From Ustulina deusta (lineage: Eukaryota > Ascomycota > Sordariomycetes > Xylariales > Xylariaceae), in contig JAJNNX010000012.1 in the NCBI GenBank assembly GCA_023159155.1, forward strand, positions 868,001 to 932,000: 64,000 bases of DNA. The letters run 5' to 3'. Below are positions 51,099-63,672 of the stretch, piece after piece; the first letter of the stretch is position 1; every line of letters begins with the position of its first letter. Under the pieces are notes generated by a model. That model saw only the letters and a list, made by a program, of their open reading frames with translations. It did not search any database and had not been told where the DNA came from. A program made the translations under genes and the position numbers.

Positions 51099-51124
51099 GA
51101 TACCTAGATACCTAGATACCTAGG
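51099..51124. repeat. Tandem TACCTAGA array
   Basis: Three head-to-tail copies of an 8-bp unit built from the TACCTA word that recurs through the intergenic DNA of this window. Confidence 0.85.
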
Positions 51125-52451
51125 GAGGCAGAGATTATTGTTTACACTAACCCTAGACAGAAGCTAGTTAGCGAGAGTGCATGTGATGCTCTTGTCGAAG
51201 ACGACGACGACGATAGCCAGGGTATCCAAACAATGGCTGCTCGAAAGGTATTTCGCTGGAGATACCAGTGCCTAGATCCGACTGTGATGCTGGTGGGGGA
51301 ATACAATGGATCACCGACGTACCTCTCTTTGCGTGGCGTCTTTGTTCCGGCATCAACCTGGCAGCCGTGTGCGTCAAGCGGGTTCGGGCCAGAATAGGGG
51401 GAGACTATGCTATCCCAATGTCCTCGCTGTCTATTGGATTGCTAGGCCTACACTCTCTGCACAAAACAGCAAGAACGCACGTTTGAATGACAAGTGGCAG
51501 CATCACCAGCCAGACTCGTTGTTGGTATTGTTGTGCTCCATTCGGATACCCATGATATTTGTGCTTGGAGGATCTCGCCAAAATATGTATTGTGTAAACT
51601 AGGTACTAGAGGTACGAGACAGGGATTGGATGACGAGGAGGCCTGTTGTCGTCATCAGCAATGCTAGTCGCTTCTGGCTGGTGAGACATCCACCGTCCTC
51701 AGCCGCCCCTTGGTTGTCAACTTTGGTGGTTGCCCCCAGTGATGGTGACTCGTGTACGTAACTAACCTAGCACTATCCGTTTCTGGTAATCTTCACCATA
51801 CAAGGTGGGGGCCTATCCCCCGTGGCGACAGCCAATGAAATGCGGGGCTAGTCGATATTGTACAGCCAGAAGACCATCATGCAATGACGTAGCTATACAG
51901 TAAGTATACCGTTTTGCGCAGGATGCCAACCCCCACTTGTTCATGCTGGTCTTAAGAAGACTAAAAGAGGATCTAGATAGGTGTCACGGTGATATGATGT
52001 TGTGTATATGTAGGTGATTTTGATAATACTTCACCTTTGCTTACAGATAATGTGAGCGAAAACCGGGGACACCGCCTTTGCGGGTTTATACGCAAACTTG
52101 ATTTTGGTTCTGTATCTGAGTACTCCTCGGTATGTATTAACAGTACTGGCCTTCGTTTAGTACTTACACTACCTGGGTGCCGAGTAGACAGCGTGTTGTG
52201 CCATATACGCCGGTGTAAGCATGGGCATACTCGGAGACTATATAATACTTTGGGGCATTGCAGACCTTCTGGTTATTAACGCGACAGTATACGGGCTGGC
52301 CGTTGTGATAATTATACCCCAAAGTACCGGTCACTGGAACACCACGTTGCAAGAAACCGGCGGTTCGATTCTGGGTGAATCCAGACGTGTGAGTAGTGGT
52401 CTTTTGTTAGCTAACAAGTGACGTAACTGTGACGTGCTACCTTGGTATTTC

Positions 52452-52503
52452 GAGCGGCTGTAAGACCACAGGGCTACCGGCCGATAAGAGTGGCTGTAAG
52501 ACC
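52452..52503. repeat. Short direct repeat GAG[C/T]GGCTGTAAGACC
   Basis: Two 16-nt copies, 52452-52467 and 52488-52503, differ by a single C/T. They lie just after a TGTGACGTGC word. The arrangement resembles the tandem motifs inside some fungal LTRs, but no element boundaries were found. Confidence 0.5.
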
Positions 52504-52961
52504 CTCAACTTCGAAATTTCAACAGCTCATAAACATGCACTTCATAAACGTTCCATAATTATGTAATATTCGGTTTACACTAGTGGCGTGGGCTGCGGCC
52601 CCGAAACCTTCGCCTCAATCAATCCCGCTTCCGAGCCTGACTCCCCCTATTCTCTTGCCTTCCGCAAGACCCAAGAACCTCCAACGCCATGCCATGTAAA
52701 TGCAATCAATAGACTTGAAGCCCTAAGATCCAACCCCATCCAGTCCGCCGCACATAGTTCATGCCCGATCCGTGACTCATATTGTGTGCCATCCTGATTT
52801 CTATCCCTCGACCGCGCTAAAAATTCTAAAGTTCGGGCAATATCTGTCTTTCTTCCTCCGAGATAATGCTTGCCATCGCATTAGCCAGACCAACGAGCGT
52901 CACGCTGTGACACCGCAAGTGACTTATTCTGACTTGTGTCTTCTCCCGGAGCTCGTCTATA

Positions 52962-54613
52962 CTATGAGACGGACCCAGTTTCCTCCGAAACCGAGGACAC
53001 TGTCTTGAACCTGCCCTTGCGCCGTGGTGGTGGAGCCTTGGGCGGAACCTTCTTGGGCAGATTCCCGTTACCGTTGACATGTTGCACTGTGGGTATACAC
53101 GGATTTCCATATCGGTGTTTTGGCACTGCCGGGGGTATCTTCTTTACCCTATCAGGTATTGGCGCTACTGTCTTCGTTTCGATCATCTTCACTTCGGTAT
53201 GGGATATGTCCAACTCAGCTTCGCCCTCTGCTTTTCGACTCCGCGTCTGCACCCCGGGCTTCTCCATGACTCCTGCCACATCGACAACGCTAATGTTACT
53301 GGCTGTGTCTGTGGGCGAGAGACTGATACCGAGAGACCTGCGGGCAATCTCCCCAGGGCTATTCACATCCTCTAGAAGCCATTTGACCTTTTCCACGCGG
53401 TCCACGAGTCGCAACGTCGTCTCGTCTGCAGCTTCGAAATGCGCGTTCCCCGCTCCGGCTAACAGCCTCATGACCTTCTGTATCTCCTGCTTCTTATAAT
53501 GCGGTGGTTGACTGAGCGGTGTATGTGCAAGCAAAGGATACAACACTCGAAGATACGTGTGCCGCAAAGACATCAACTCGTTTGGCAAGTCCAGTAGATT
53601 GCGGATGATGACGTCGAGGAGGACGTGCAAATCATTCGTGTAGAAGTATTCGTGGGTGGCTTTTGTGGTGAATAGGAGATAAAGCAGCTTTAGAATCAGC
53701 AACTGCATCGACGTCTCTGTTTCGCGGTTTAAAAGAAGTATGAGGTTCTCGCCGAATGTCTTATAGTGTGTCCCATAAAGGCTCAGGCATTTGACGACTC
53801 TGTTGGTCAGAGGAGCGGTTGACGAGGCAGGATCAGCAACCGCTGTGGCAGACGCAACCATGTACTGTTCATTTAAAACTAGCTGCCGCGGTGTGAGTTG
53901 AGTGCTTTATCATTCGGGAGCGCCTATAGCGCCAACTTACCAGTACTCGAATGATAGGGTAATGGCACGGGTCGTTGACGTCATCGGAAAGAATCTCGGT
54001 AAGTTCGAACAGGTAGCTCACGAAGCCGTCGTCGACGTGCATGAGATCCTGGACGCGCAGCTTTTCGATCCGTGACATCTCATAGATCAGCTCGAGCAGT
54101 AGCCGGTGCAAAGAAGGGTCGTGCTCTTTGCGACCGTTGATCAGCTCTATGAGCCGATGGAAACAACTCTCCTCAATCATCTTTCGAAATGTTTTCTCGT
54201 TTGCCCTCCCGTCGAGGAGCAGGAAGCTGGCGATAGGATACAGATGCGCGGTCTCGTCGTCTTGCAACAAACTGTAGATGATCTGGGTGCGCACATATTC
54301 AGGATTGGCGATGAAGAGACTACCCTGCAGGAGATACTGTGAGCAAGCCGCTACGTCGTCTTCGGAGAGGGCGAACTCGGTCCGGCATCTCGAGGCGAGG
54401 GATAGCCATGCGCGCAGGGCATCGTCGATGGCTTCGTGCGCGTGGGCGGCACACTGCGTAGCGACTACGGTGGAAACCTCTGAGACAACCACCGAGTTAG
54501 GGTCGGTGACCATGGGAGAGGGGAGGGAAGGGGATGGAAGGTAAAGGGGGGCTGGAAATACACGCACTATTCCATAGCTGCTCCTCGTTCTCTACGATCG
54601 CATATTCGGCCAT
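52962..54613 (-). CDS. LDB17: LDB17/Dip1 (SPIN90) family actin regulator
   Basis: Family of S. cerevisiae Ldb17 and S. pombe Dip1, which activate Arp2/3 without a pre-existing filament and support actin patches at endocytic sites. Exons 54568-54613, 53941-54479 and 52962-53882 (minus strand) give 501 aa. The first exon (46 nt, MAEYAIVENEEQLWN) is inferred from the GTGCGT donor and the TCTCAG acceptor after a CTAAC branch site. Joining gives '..LWNKVSTVVATQ..'. The body is an all-helical repeat fold, with blocks such as 'RLLLELIYEMSRI' and 'LLILKLLYLLFTTKATHEYFYTNDLHVL'. The last about 35 residues contain a proline-rich basic stretch (KKVPPKAPPPRRKGR), a candidate SH3 ligand. Family name is by recognition of the helical core; moderate certainty. 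Confidence 0.85.
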
Positions 54614-55475
54614 GGTGTTGCGAAGAAAGCTAGCCAACGGGGTAGGCGAGTGGCCTCATTACGACGGGCGAGGGTTGTGCATATGCAGGTCGCTGCCGTT
54701 GATAAAACAAAATCAAGAGGAGAGGAGAGGGTATGTATTGGCGTTATAGGGTCTTTATCCTGGCTTTGGCGGGTTCGAGTGGACGTGTTACTAGTTTTGT
54801 CCAACAAATATGATAACATAACATGTGTTAGCTGAGGATTGAACAGAGCAACCACAATCTCCCCTCCTCAAACACGAAGAGATGCCCAAGTGTATCCTGG
54901 TAGATAGTGGATAGGGGACCTGCTGTACCGGCCATCAAGGTGGGTACAGTCCCGCACGAGGGTGATGTATCCACTTTTATCCTTGTGTCACCTTTGGCCT
55001 GAGCTGGTATCTAATAGTGGAGCAAGATGGCACCTTTACTGTGTACTTTACTGTGTAAGTAGAACTACCTCGACTACCTAGAGGTAGTGAGTGTACTGAG
55101 GGTTTTACGACGGAGATATAAGAGACATTGATAAGAAATCTTCGCTGGAAAAGAAAATAAATCTCAGGCTTCTAGTTTTATTGACCAGTCAGCCTTATCG
55201 GCTGTAGCCAAGCTGGCTATGGTGATGCTGATGCTTTGTAATACTGGCCCCATCTAGGTAATAAGTGCCACTACCGTCTCATCTAAAAGGTATTGCCTAA
55301 CTAGTAGGTAAGTATGCTTGAAGAACATGATGCATGGCTACTAATACAATACAGCCGATATACCTGTACCAGTGGGCTACCCAAATGACAATAAACCAGA
55401 TCGGTTAAGAGAAGCCACTGGGACTGAAACTTTGGCGCCGCGATCCCGGTGCAGCTGTACGGTTGCCGAAGTTTG
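54614..55475. other. Intergenic region between LDB17 and the exportin gene
   Basis: LDB17 promoter and exportin 3' flank (tandem minus-strand genes). It contains the pair CTTTACTGTGTA / CTTTACTGTGTA near 55035-55060 and TACCTA words at 55073-55082 and 55255-55310. No gene was seen. Confidence 0.5.
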
Positions 55476-58400
55476 CTATATTTCGAACAACCCAGCAAGT
55501 CCGTCTAGCCCATTTGTATTGTCTGCATTGGTGCTTGTGCCTGCTGTCCCATGGTTCATGGACTCTGGTGCGGTCATGAATTTCTGCGCCATCATACTAC
55601 GTGTCGGTTTTCTCGATGTACGTGGCGATGACGACAAGCCGACGCTCTTGGACAACTTCCCCATTTCCGAGACGCTTACACCCTTGAGGTCGCGTAGCAG
55701 CTCCAGAATCACTGCTCTTTGGCCGCGAAAACTGGTGGCACTTTTAACCATAAACTCAATGCCCTTGTCCACTTCCTCTGCTTTCATATTCGGTAGGGAC
55801 ACGAGTATGTCCCGCGCCGTTGTGCTATGATACCTGTAAGAGACCACAATTGTAGCAATGAGAGCTGCTAGTTCCTTCTGCTGCTCAACAAAGTAAGGTT
55901 CGTGAAGCGAAGTGACACAAGCCATTATTATATCTCTTGAAATGTATTCGCGAATAACCGATGCTGTGTTGGCAGGAATCGGATTGTCAAGGCTCTTGGC
56001 CTCGGAGCTCTTATTTGGCAGGTTTGAGTGGTGTACCACGGTTTCAAACTCAGGGACCACGGTTTTCAAAACGCGCAGCATAACACTGCAGCATCTCGTA
56101 TCCTTCATCCCGATCACGTGGGTACAGAAGATGAGCAGTGGCTCTACAATAGAGGAATGCATGAGGCAGAAGTTTCTCAAGGAAGGGTACTTTTGCAAGT
56201 CTTCGTTTGAGCCTTCTTCGTCCTTGATGGTATCTATACCCGCAAAGTCAGTACAGGTGAGCCATGAGGAAGCGGCTAACTTACTCTTCCGAGCAGGATC
56301 GAGGAAATCTGCCACCAGCATCACAGACGTGTAAGTTAGTTGTCTGAGTATACTTTCGTTTTTCATCTCCTCCGTCAAGTCATCTCCTGTCGACTTAATC
56401 ACTTGTTGTTGGCCGAGTTTTGCCCATTCACCATTTACCCTAGCATCCATCTGCCGAAAACACGCTTCGAGTATGGGGGGTAGGAAGTGATCTCGTAAGG
56501 GCACGGGGCAGTTATCAACGAGGAATCGAACCAAGTTAAGAAGATTTATCAGCTGATGGGCCGATAGGCTAGAAGTCTCAGCTAGAAGGGCGTGAGCTAA
56601 TGGCCCCGGGAGCTCACTGAACCCGTAGAACTGCGTATCAAGGCGTGTCATGCAGTAGATGATCGCATAACACGATTCACGGACAAATCGTATGGATCCG
56701 CGGATCGTCGAGGCCAGCCCTTCAAAAGTGTGCTTCTTCTCCAGCACGCGAGCGTAAAAATCATCCTTGCTACCTTCAGATATGCCAGATTGCCAGAAGC
56801 GATCTGTAAGTATCCGACCGACCATGGTTCTCGTCTCTGGTGGGAGGACTGTCCAATTACCTGGAGAATGTGAGGCATGGGCGCAACTACAAAGTTAGCA
56901 TCTGAGTGCCTTTCCTTGTATAAACAGCAGCCACCTACCTGAGAAAGTTGAGGAGTTCCGGCAAGATGATAGGCAAGTAATCCTGCCACAAAACAGACGA
57001 CACTTGAAAGGGCCCTTGCCCTTTTTCAACTTTATCGACAGAGCACGAAAGAAATGACTTGGTCAAGCGCAGGGGTATGCTCTGATGAGGTGTAAGTTAT
57101 TACTTTTGAACCAAGGATAAGGGGAACTCACAGTTTGCCGTGCTTCAAGCTCGATTTGCAACGTCTTACCCTCCTCATCAAGCTCCACGGACCCCCAATC
57201 TTGAACCTCATGCATTCGTTTATGAATTATGTACCCTTGAGCCTTGTCTAACCCCATGAGCTCAAAAAAGCTGGTATGGGAACTTAGGCTCTGCTTTAAT
57301 CGGGCATCTTGCCACTGCGCCCTTATAGGGTCGAGAAATCCTTGGAGCTTTTGTACCTTTGTAGTCTGGTCGAGCCGACGAGATCGGTGGCTACCAAGTT
57401 ATCAGCGGCTACTCATGAAGAGGAGGAATGGTAGTTGTACATGATAGTAAAAAGGAAGGTCTGATATGTGATTTGACGCTTTTCATCTAATGTGCCAGAC
57501 GCAACCATTTCGTTAACCTTTGTTGCGATTTGATCATAGACATCCTATTGCTATAGTTAGCAGGCAGAGGGAAGAAAAAAAAAAGGGATGGGTATCTTTC
57601 AACTTGCCAGTAGGTGGTCGGGCATTTTAGCTGCGAGTCTCTGAAGCTCGACCATGCTTTCTGATTGGAGATCCTTGATTGCATCGCTGTAGAGTTTATG
57701 ATCGGGATGGGTCGCCGGCCAGGTAACAAGAATATGCTCCAGGACTTTAAGCATGAACGCCGGGTTCTTGTCGAGGACAGATGTGGAAAATGCCACGAGA
57801 AGTTGTAATACTCGTTTTCGTATGAGAGGATCCTATGATGGTCAATCATCACTTCCAAAACAGCCCCAGTTTTCAGAACGAACCTCAAATTTCATTTCGA
57901 AGAGTCGATTACACCATGCTTCTAAGCTGCTCTCAAGAGAGCTGAGTTCCTGAACCTGCTACGCATTAGTAGAATGCAGAGTAACCTTGGAAATGACCTA
58001 CATCCTGTTTGCCATCACGCCCAAGACCAGTCCGCCATTTGCTATAACCTTTAAGGGCTGCCTCAATGACTGTCGCTCGCGCATCGACCCGCAGAACAGG
58101 CTGGGATACTTTTGAATAGTTTGCCACTGGAAATGATTAGCAGAGCCTAGGAATACATAACTAGAGTTCTCACTATCAAGAGCCGGAGAATCGTCATAGA
58201 GATGGGCTAAGACATTCTCAGTCTGTCCAAGTATATGCTGCATCGCATCAGATACCTTAAGATGAACGATGGTCTCAATGACTTGTGAAGCATAACGGCG
58301 GTAGTTTCCTAAGAATAAGTGCCGTTCGGGGAAAGTATCGGTATCCTCAAATAGAAGGCGAATGGTTGGATCTTCGCTGTCTTCGGGAAGACTCTCGTAT

Positions 58401-59842
58401 CGAATTAGCCTAGTGCTACAAACTTCTAGGAGGGGTCCAATCACTGCAGCTGTTGCTGCGATGTTCGGACCCATCCCATGATGATTCAATAAGCGACACC
58501 ACGTAACGAGCACCGGAATAGAGACTACTAAGCTCTGGTTTCGAGTAATTAAAAGAAGTAACTGCAGAAATCCCATAAAGTCGACTTGTGACGGGTCCGT
58601 AGGTAACGCGGAGAATCGTCGTTCTAGGTAATTGCCAAGATAGGATATGAACTAACGCTAGAGTCAAGACTGAACCAACAACGCTATGGTTATCGACATA
58701 CCTCAGAGAGTTTCTTCGACAGTTGATACTTGTCATCGTCTAGGTCATCTGGGTCGATGGCAGACCACTCAAATAATTGTCTAAAAAGCGTGACGTATTG
58801 AGCATCGAATAACGGAACTACGAGTTCCAGGAACTCTTCGTCATCAAAGCTAGTACGGGAATAAAGAGCGTGTAAAGCTTCCAAAGATGCCTATTCTATT
58901 TAGTGATCGAGACCGGGCTAGTCGGGTTAAGCAAAAAGTGCTAACCTTCTGAACTTCTATGTGAGTAGCGCGGAGGCCCTCGCACATAACAGGTACAGCT
59001 CCTGTCACGGCGACCGATTTCGGGATAACCCATGGCACCGAAGTGTACAGAACAGCGAAGCCGCGAATGGCGCAGCTGCGCAAGTCCTCGTTATTCTGGA
59101 CGTCTCCAGATAAGCACTGGCGGAGCAAGTCGACTATTCGTGCCAGCCAACCCTCCTCCCCAGAGCGTACCTCAGGGCCTACTTCTCGGTTTGGGAAGGC
59201 GTCAAGCAGAACTGCAACAGGCGTAAATATCTCGACCGAGGCCTTACTAAGGGTCCTCTCGCGAAGCTGAACGACCATGTCGTCGCCATTGAAAATTTCG
59301 TCCGACAAGTTTTCCAAGACGGCCAGCACGAACTCTTTGTGCACAGCAGAATCGGGTACTTGCCACAGCTGGACAAGAAGCGAGTCCATTTCCATCCATT
59401 CCGCCCCCCAACTCCTCTTGGCGACCTCAACCCATAGCTGAGCTATCTTGTTTCTCAGATAGACAGGATCCCCCTTTGCAACATCGCGCGACAGTCCCAG
59501 CATCCAGCTGCGCAAGGCCTCGGCCTCGTGTGGAGCGTAGCTCGCCCATTTATGTTTGATAGCGTGCTCGAGCAAGGAGAGGGCATAGTGTCTGACCACG
59601 GGGGATTGGTTCTTGTCAGAGGCCAGACGAAAGCCATGTGTGGGAGCTTCTGGGGTATCCTTGACCGACTCGAGAAAAGACTGGGCGTCCTTGCGCTGGT
59701 CGTTGGAGGAATACGGGCTGTACACGACGTCGAGGGCCTGTTGGATTTTGGGCAGGACTTCGAGGTCTCGAGCACCGTCAGTTGTGGCGAGCACGTCCCG
59801 GCCATCCATCCCCATGCCCCCATTGCTCGGCTGCGCAACCAT
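55476..59842 (-). CDS. MSN5: Karyopherin MSN5 / exportin-5
   Basis: Nuclear transport receptor of the importin-beta superfamily. Yeast Msn5 exports phosphorylated proteins with Ran-GTP. Eleven exons on the minus strand: 58946-59842, 58702-58890, 58174-58651, 58002-58126, 57884-57955, 57608-57832, 57441-57544, 57132-57390, 56939-57081, 56285-56886 and 55476-56233, giving 1283 aa. All junctions keep phase. The N-terminus has the importin-beta type block '[19 protein letters not shown]'. The Xpo1-like region includes '[15 protein letters not shown]', and later exons match family blocks '[11 protein letters not shown]' and '[20 protein letters not shown]'. The intron after exon 6 has a GC donor (GCAAGT). 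The intron at 56234-56284 is 51 nt, in frame and stop-free; it is spliced here because it has GTAAGT, TACTGAC and TATAG. Introns are 46-63 nt. A Ser/Thr-rich tail ends the protein. Confidence 0.9.
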
Positions 59843-61369
59843 GGCGGGGCGGGGTGGGAAGCGGGAGCGACAGCGACAGTGGCAGCAACAGCAACAGCAG
59901 CGACGGGGGGTTGTTACGATCGGCCGATGACGACGTTGGAGGGACAGCGGGCGGGAGCACTCGTCCTACTACTTTGTCTTAGATATGAATCATCAGGCAA
60001 AGCGTCATGGCGTGGCCGCGTGGGCAACAAAAGCGAGAGAGAGAATACGACAATGAAGACGGGCAGACGGCAGAAAAGAGCAGGGACACGGGGGCATATG
60101 CGTGGTGTTGGCAATATATATATTTGCGATCGACGACGATATCGAGTTTCCACGACGATGAAGTGCCCCGAGGCGTTGGTTGGGGCAACAAGTAAGCGGG
60201 TAGAAATTGGCGAGGGTCGTGGAAGATTTCGTGGGGGATGACGAAGTTTGTCTGCATGTAAAACTTCCTAAAATGTATTTTGGCAGATACAGTAGATGGA
60301 GACAGGGTCAAGATCAGGGATGCTACCTACCCAGCCAGTAGTGGAAATGTACCTCCCCTCAGGGCTCTACCTATTGGGCAGTGTAGTGTACCTTACCCAG
60401 GGGGGTACATGAATTTATTGATGCTTGGCTGTGCCGTCAATGCACACCCAAGAGCAGAATAGGAGGAGCAGAATATGTAGGTAGAGAATACATACCTAAG
60501 ATCTGCACTGCCCAACAGTTACGATGGCATTACACCTAGGAGTAATTAACTAGGTACCTAACCAGGTAGCTACCAGAGAAGTATACCTACGTATGTAGGT
60601 ACGGTTGATACCTACATAATGTGCCTACCTCTGAAGATAGATAGCCTTATTGTTCCAGCGCTTCAGTGCCCTAAGCTGTGCTTTACAATCAATCCCTTAA
60701 GTATCTACGTGGTTGGTACCTACTGGGGTGTACCTCTGACGAGATACCCACTTTCATGGCCATAGTGTACTGCTAATAATATAAGGACCTATTCCAGCAA
60801 CGAAAAGGTTAGGTGCGCGACGCGACTGAAATCCCACGCCCCACTGGCTGTCATCCAACAGGGGATGGTTGGTCAACTTGCATAAAAGCTTGACCAAAAC
60901 CATCTCGGATACAAATGTCAATAATTAAATCTGCAAATCTGCAACATCAGTCCACAGAGAGTGCATGGTACTATATGCGAAGCAACGCCACAAGCATAAA
61001 AGAGGTGAACACGCGCCAAACATGTGATGCCTTTTTAATGGTGCTAAAACTCGTCCTTATTTGGGATCTACAGTTACTTACTCTTAGACATCCAAAGAGG
61101 TTATCTACACATATCTGCTCTCAACCCGTATGGGATATAATATTCTATCCTAACAAGTAACTAAGGTCCCTCCACAGCAGTAGTAGTACGGAGTTGCAGA
61201 CCAAAAGAAGCGCAACATGGTTCGCGACTAGAGGATATACTACAAGGTACACCCTATGCCTAACTCAAACAAATCTAATTGTGATATGGTTCCGTAACTC
61301 TAATACTCAGCGCTGTCTTACAACAAAATGTGTGATTCCTAATATTCTTGATAGTGTTAGTTGCCTATA
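59843..61369. other. Intergenic region upstream of the exportin gene
   Basis: Exportin promoter and DPH7 3' flank. CAGCAGCAACAG-type triplets occur at 59880-59905, in the leader of the exportin. TACCTA/TAGGTA words are dense at 60324-60760. An AT-rich stretch with AATTAAAT lies near 60920. No gene is supported. Confidence 0.5.
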
Positions 61370-62730
61370 TCAAAACTCCCATAGGCAAAGCAATCGGTCA
61401 TAAAAGCTAGTAGACACACAGCGCAGTCGTCGACCGTCATGCTCCGTTCCCGGCTGGAAATCGCTGCCATAGTTCATGCTTTGATGTTCCTCAAATTGCC
61501 CAAGGACGTCGATTTGACAAAAATCGCTGTAATTACCACGGATCACGAGGACACGGCTTCCGGCATGCATACAAGACGCCAAAATCAACGCCGCCCAGTT
61601 CGTTTGCGAACCAGTGCCCTCCTTACTCGACTTCTCCAGCTTAACTAGTTTCAGCCTCCAGACACCGCCACCGAGGTTCTCTTCAGCAAGCAATTTAGGT
61701 GGTCGAAGCATGACACCACGAATTTGGGGGTGAATCGAGTAGACCCGAAGACAGTCATCATAACTTCCAGAGACCACAACGCCGGATCCATCCGCAAGGA
61801 CCAAGGAAAGTGGCAATATAGCAGTGACTCCTGCTCTGTGACCTTTGGTTGTAACTGTAGGATAAGGCACAGTCATAGCATCGACATGGTTCTCGGCGCT
61901 GTTGCCTTGGTCTCCATCATAAACGCAAGTTGTACTAAGAAGCTCTGAGTCGTCGCCTCCCGAATATACTGCAAACCCACGCGAACGCCCTAGTTCGATA
62001 TCATTCGTGGCATCTTCAGAATTGGCTAGAGATGGCGAGAACGCTACCGTCCAGGCCTCGAGCGTGTGGGTTATTATTGGAGAAGACGAGGTTTGATGAG
62101 CGCTCCACGAGTCATCTACCCGTAGAATGTGAACCTGGTAATCCGACGTAGTAATGGCCAGAAGATAGGGCAAGCTTGGATGCCATGCACATGATAGAAA
62201 GAGTACATTTTCACCATCTCCAAGTGGCTTATGAGTAGTCAGCTTGACTAAGGGGCTAGAAGCCCATTGACGTGGCGATAGCTGGAAGAAAGAGAGCGTT
62301 CCAGCGCTTGACACTGTCGCCAAGACATCATTCTTGTCTTGACGAGGATGGAAGTGCAAGTCAAGCAGGGCGGACGGGTAAGGAAGTGTCTGCACGTGGG
62401 ATCTGGGCAATAGATACGACACTTGTCAGGAAGACTCTCATGGGATACCGAGAAGCGAGCGGAACGAGAGGCTCACATATCATGGGCGTTTTTAGCAAGC
62501 TGGAATACCACAAGACTGCCGTTCCGGCTTTGAGGTTTCCTCGCAATTTCATGGCCGTCTTCATTGTCGGGAATTCTATCTTTCTCGGTAGCCGTCGGCT
62601 CCTCCTTTTCCAGATTATAGGTACCAACAACAAAGTAGTCGGGGTGAGCCGGACAGAACTCGATGCAGCTAGGTGGAAGGTCTAGGACGAGACATCGCGA
62701 AGAAGCGATCTTCCGATCCTTTGCTTCCAT
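61370..62730 (-). CDS. DPH7: Diphthine methyltransferase DPH7 (WD40 protein)
   Basis: WD40-propeller protein of the WDR85/DPH7 family. It demethylates methylated diphthine on elongation factor 2, allowing the final amidation to diphthamide. Exons 62477-62730 and 61370-62402 (minus strand) give 428 aa. The ATG at 62730 (MEAKDRKIASSRC) is used; the upstream in-frame codon at 62751 is TTG. The 74-nt intron (GTGAGC donor, CCCAG acceptor, CCTGAC branch) joins '..AKNAHD' to '..SHVQTLPYPSALLDLHFHP'. Visible blocks are 'SCIEFCPAHPDYFVVGTY', 'FLSCAWHPSLPYLLAITTSD', 'HRAGVTAILPL', 'VVSGSYDDCLRVYSI', 'LGGGVWRLKL' and 'ILASCMHAGSRVL', ending 'FYDRLLCLWEF'. The GGGVWRLK and CMHAG motifs separate this family from generic WD40 proteins. 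Confidence 0.88.
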
Positions 62731-63672
62731 TGACGTTGATAAAGTATGCAAACGGCGCAGAGACTACCTAGGGTAGGGGGCAATTGTCGCTGTTTGGTGT
62801 TGCTGCACAGTATTGGACTGTGGTGTAAGCATCGAATGGATACCTCCCCAATTCTGACATACCGATCATTTTGCGAGTCTCGTGGCTCTAGTGTATTGAA
62901 AAGCTCATGGATCCACCACCATTCGGGAGCTTCCCCGCTATCAAGGCGCTAGGCTAACGCTGTCTAGCGCTACCTCGCACTCAAATCCCGGACCCCCGTT
63001 CCCGTGTATGATGCTCCACTACGTAGGAAGGAACCTCACACTCCAGGTTCTACTCCCATGTTCTGCTCCGGGGTTCTGTCCAGGTAAGCACGCTACCTAT
63101 AAAGGACATACTTCAGTACCTGACTACATACATAATATACGTATGTAGGTATCATGTGTGTAGGTAAATACTACAATCGATAGGTATGAGTTTATTTACC
63201 GATAAGCAGGTACTTCTTAAGACAGTCGGGGGCTACCGGGGTCGGGTGCACGGCATTGTCCCGGTCCTGGGTATGGCCTCGTTTAAATGCCGTGGATCAT
63301 TACGCAATGTACTTAGGTAAGTTACAGTATAAGTACAATTAAGTCGGGAACCTGGTGCCTCTCCTCATGATAGATCCTGCAATTCCAAACAATCCAAGTC
63401 CTTGTCCACGTACTCTACTCAGTATACACTACACTACCTACACTATAGCATTCCAAGTCTTCAATTTATATTTATCGTCAAGACAAAGAGCGTCCAGAAA
63501 TCGCATCTCAGTCCTGGGATATGCCATGGCTTAAATCAGCATCAATAGGTGCGCCGTCTTTCCCTATCGATTACACGCCGAGTTCTCCCAACTATCTCAT
63601 TCTCGGCGCGAAGCTCGACACCAATCGTACTACAACGTTCCATTGAGCAAGCGAGCGAATAAAGGCAAAGCC
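62731..63672. other. Divergent intergenic region, DPH7 / DUF1917-like gene
   Basis: Both 5' regions lie here, 942 nt in all. TACCTA/TAGGTA words are dense at 63092-63210 and near 63315 and 63435. Nothing coding was recognised. Confidence 0.5.

Larger units (their letters stand above)
50780..52961. other. Intergenic region upstream of SLM1, downstream of LDB17
   Basis: Contains the SLM1 promoter. A tandem TACCTAGA array lies at 51099-51124. A short direct repeat (GAGYGGCTGTAAGACC) occurs at 52452-52467 and 52488-52503. Several small open frames on both strands lack motifs. A T-arm-like word near 52361 was examined and rejected as a tRNA. Confidence 0.45.

Noticed and set aside
52340..52385. 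B-box-like word GGTTCGATTC
   Set aside because: The flanking bases do not form a T-stem and no A-box lies 30-60 nt upstream.
58127..58161. 35-nt intron (GTTATG donor) in the exportin gene
   Set aside because: Below the usual minimum intron size; the GTGAGA donor at 58173 gives a 47-nt intron in the same phase and a better consensus.
59528..60241. 237-codon open frame on the plus strand
   Set aside because: Overlaps exportin exon 1 and its leader in antisense; low-complexity Ala/Thr-rich product typical of a shadow frame.
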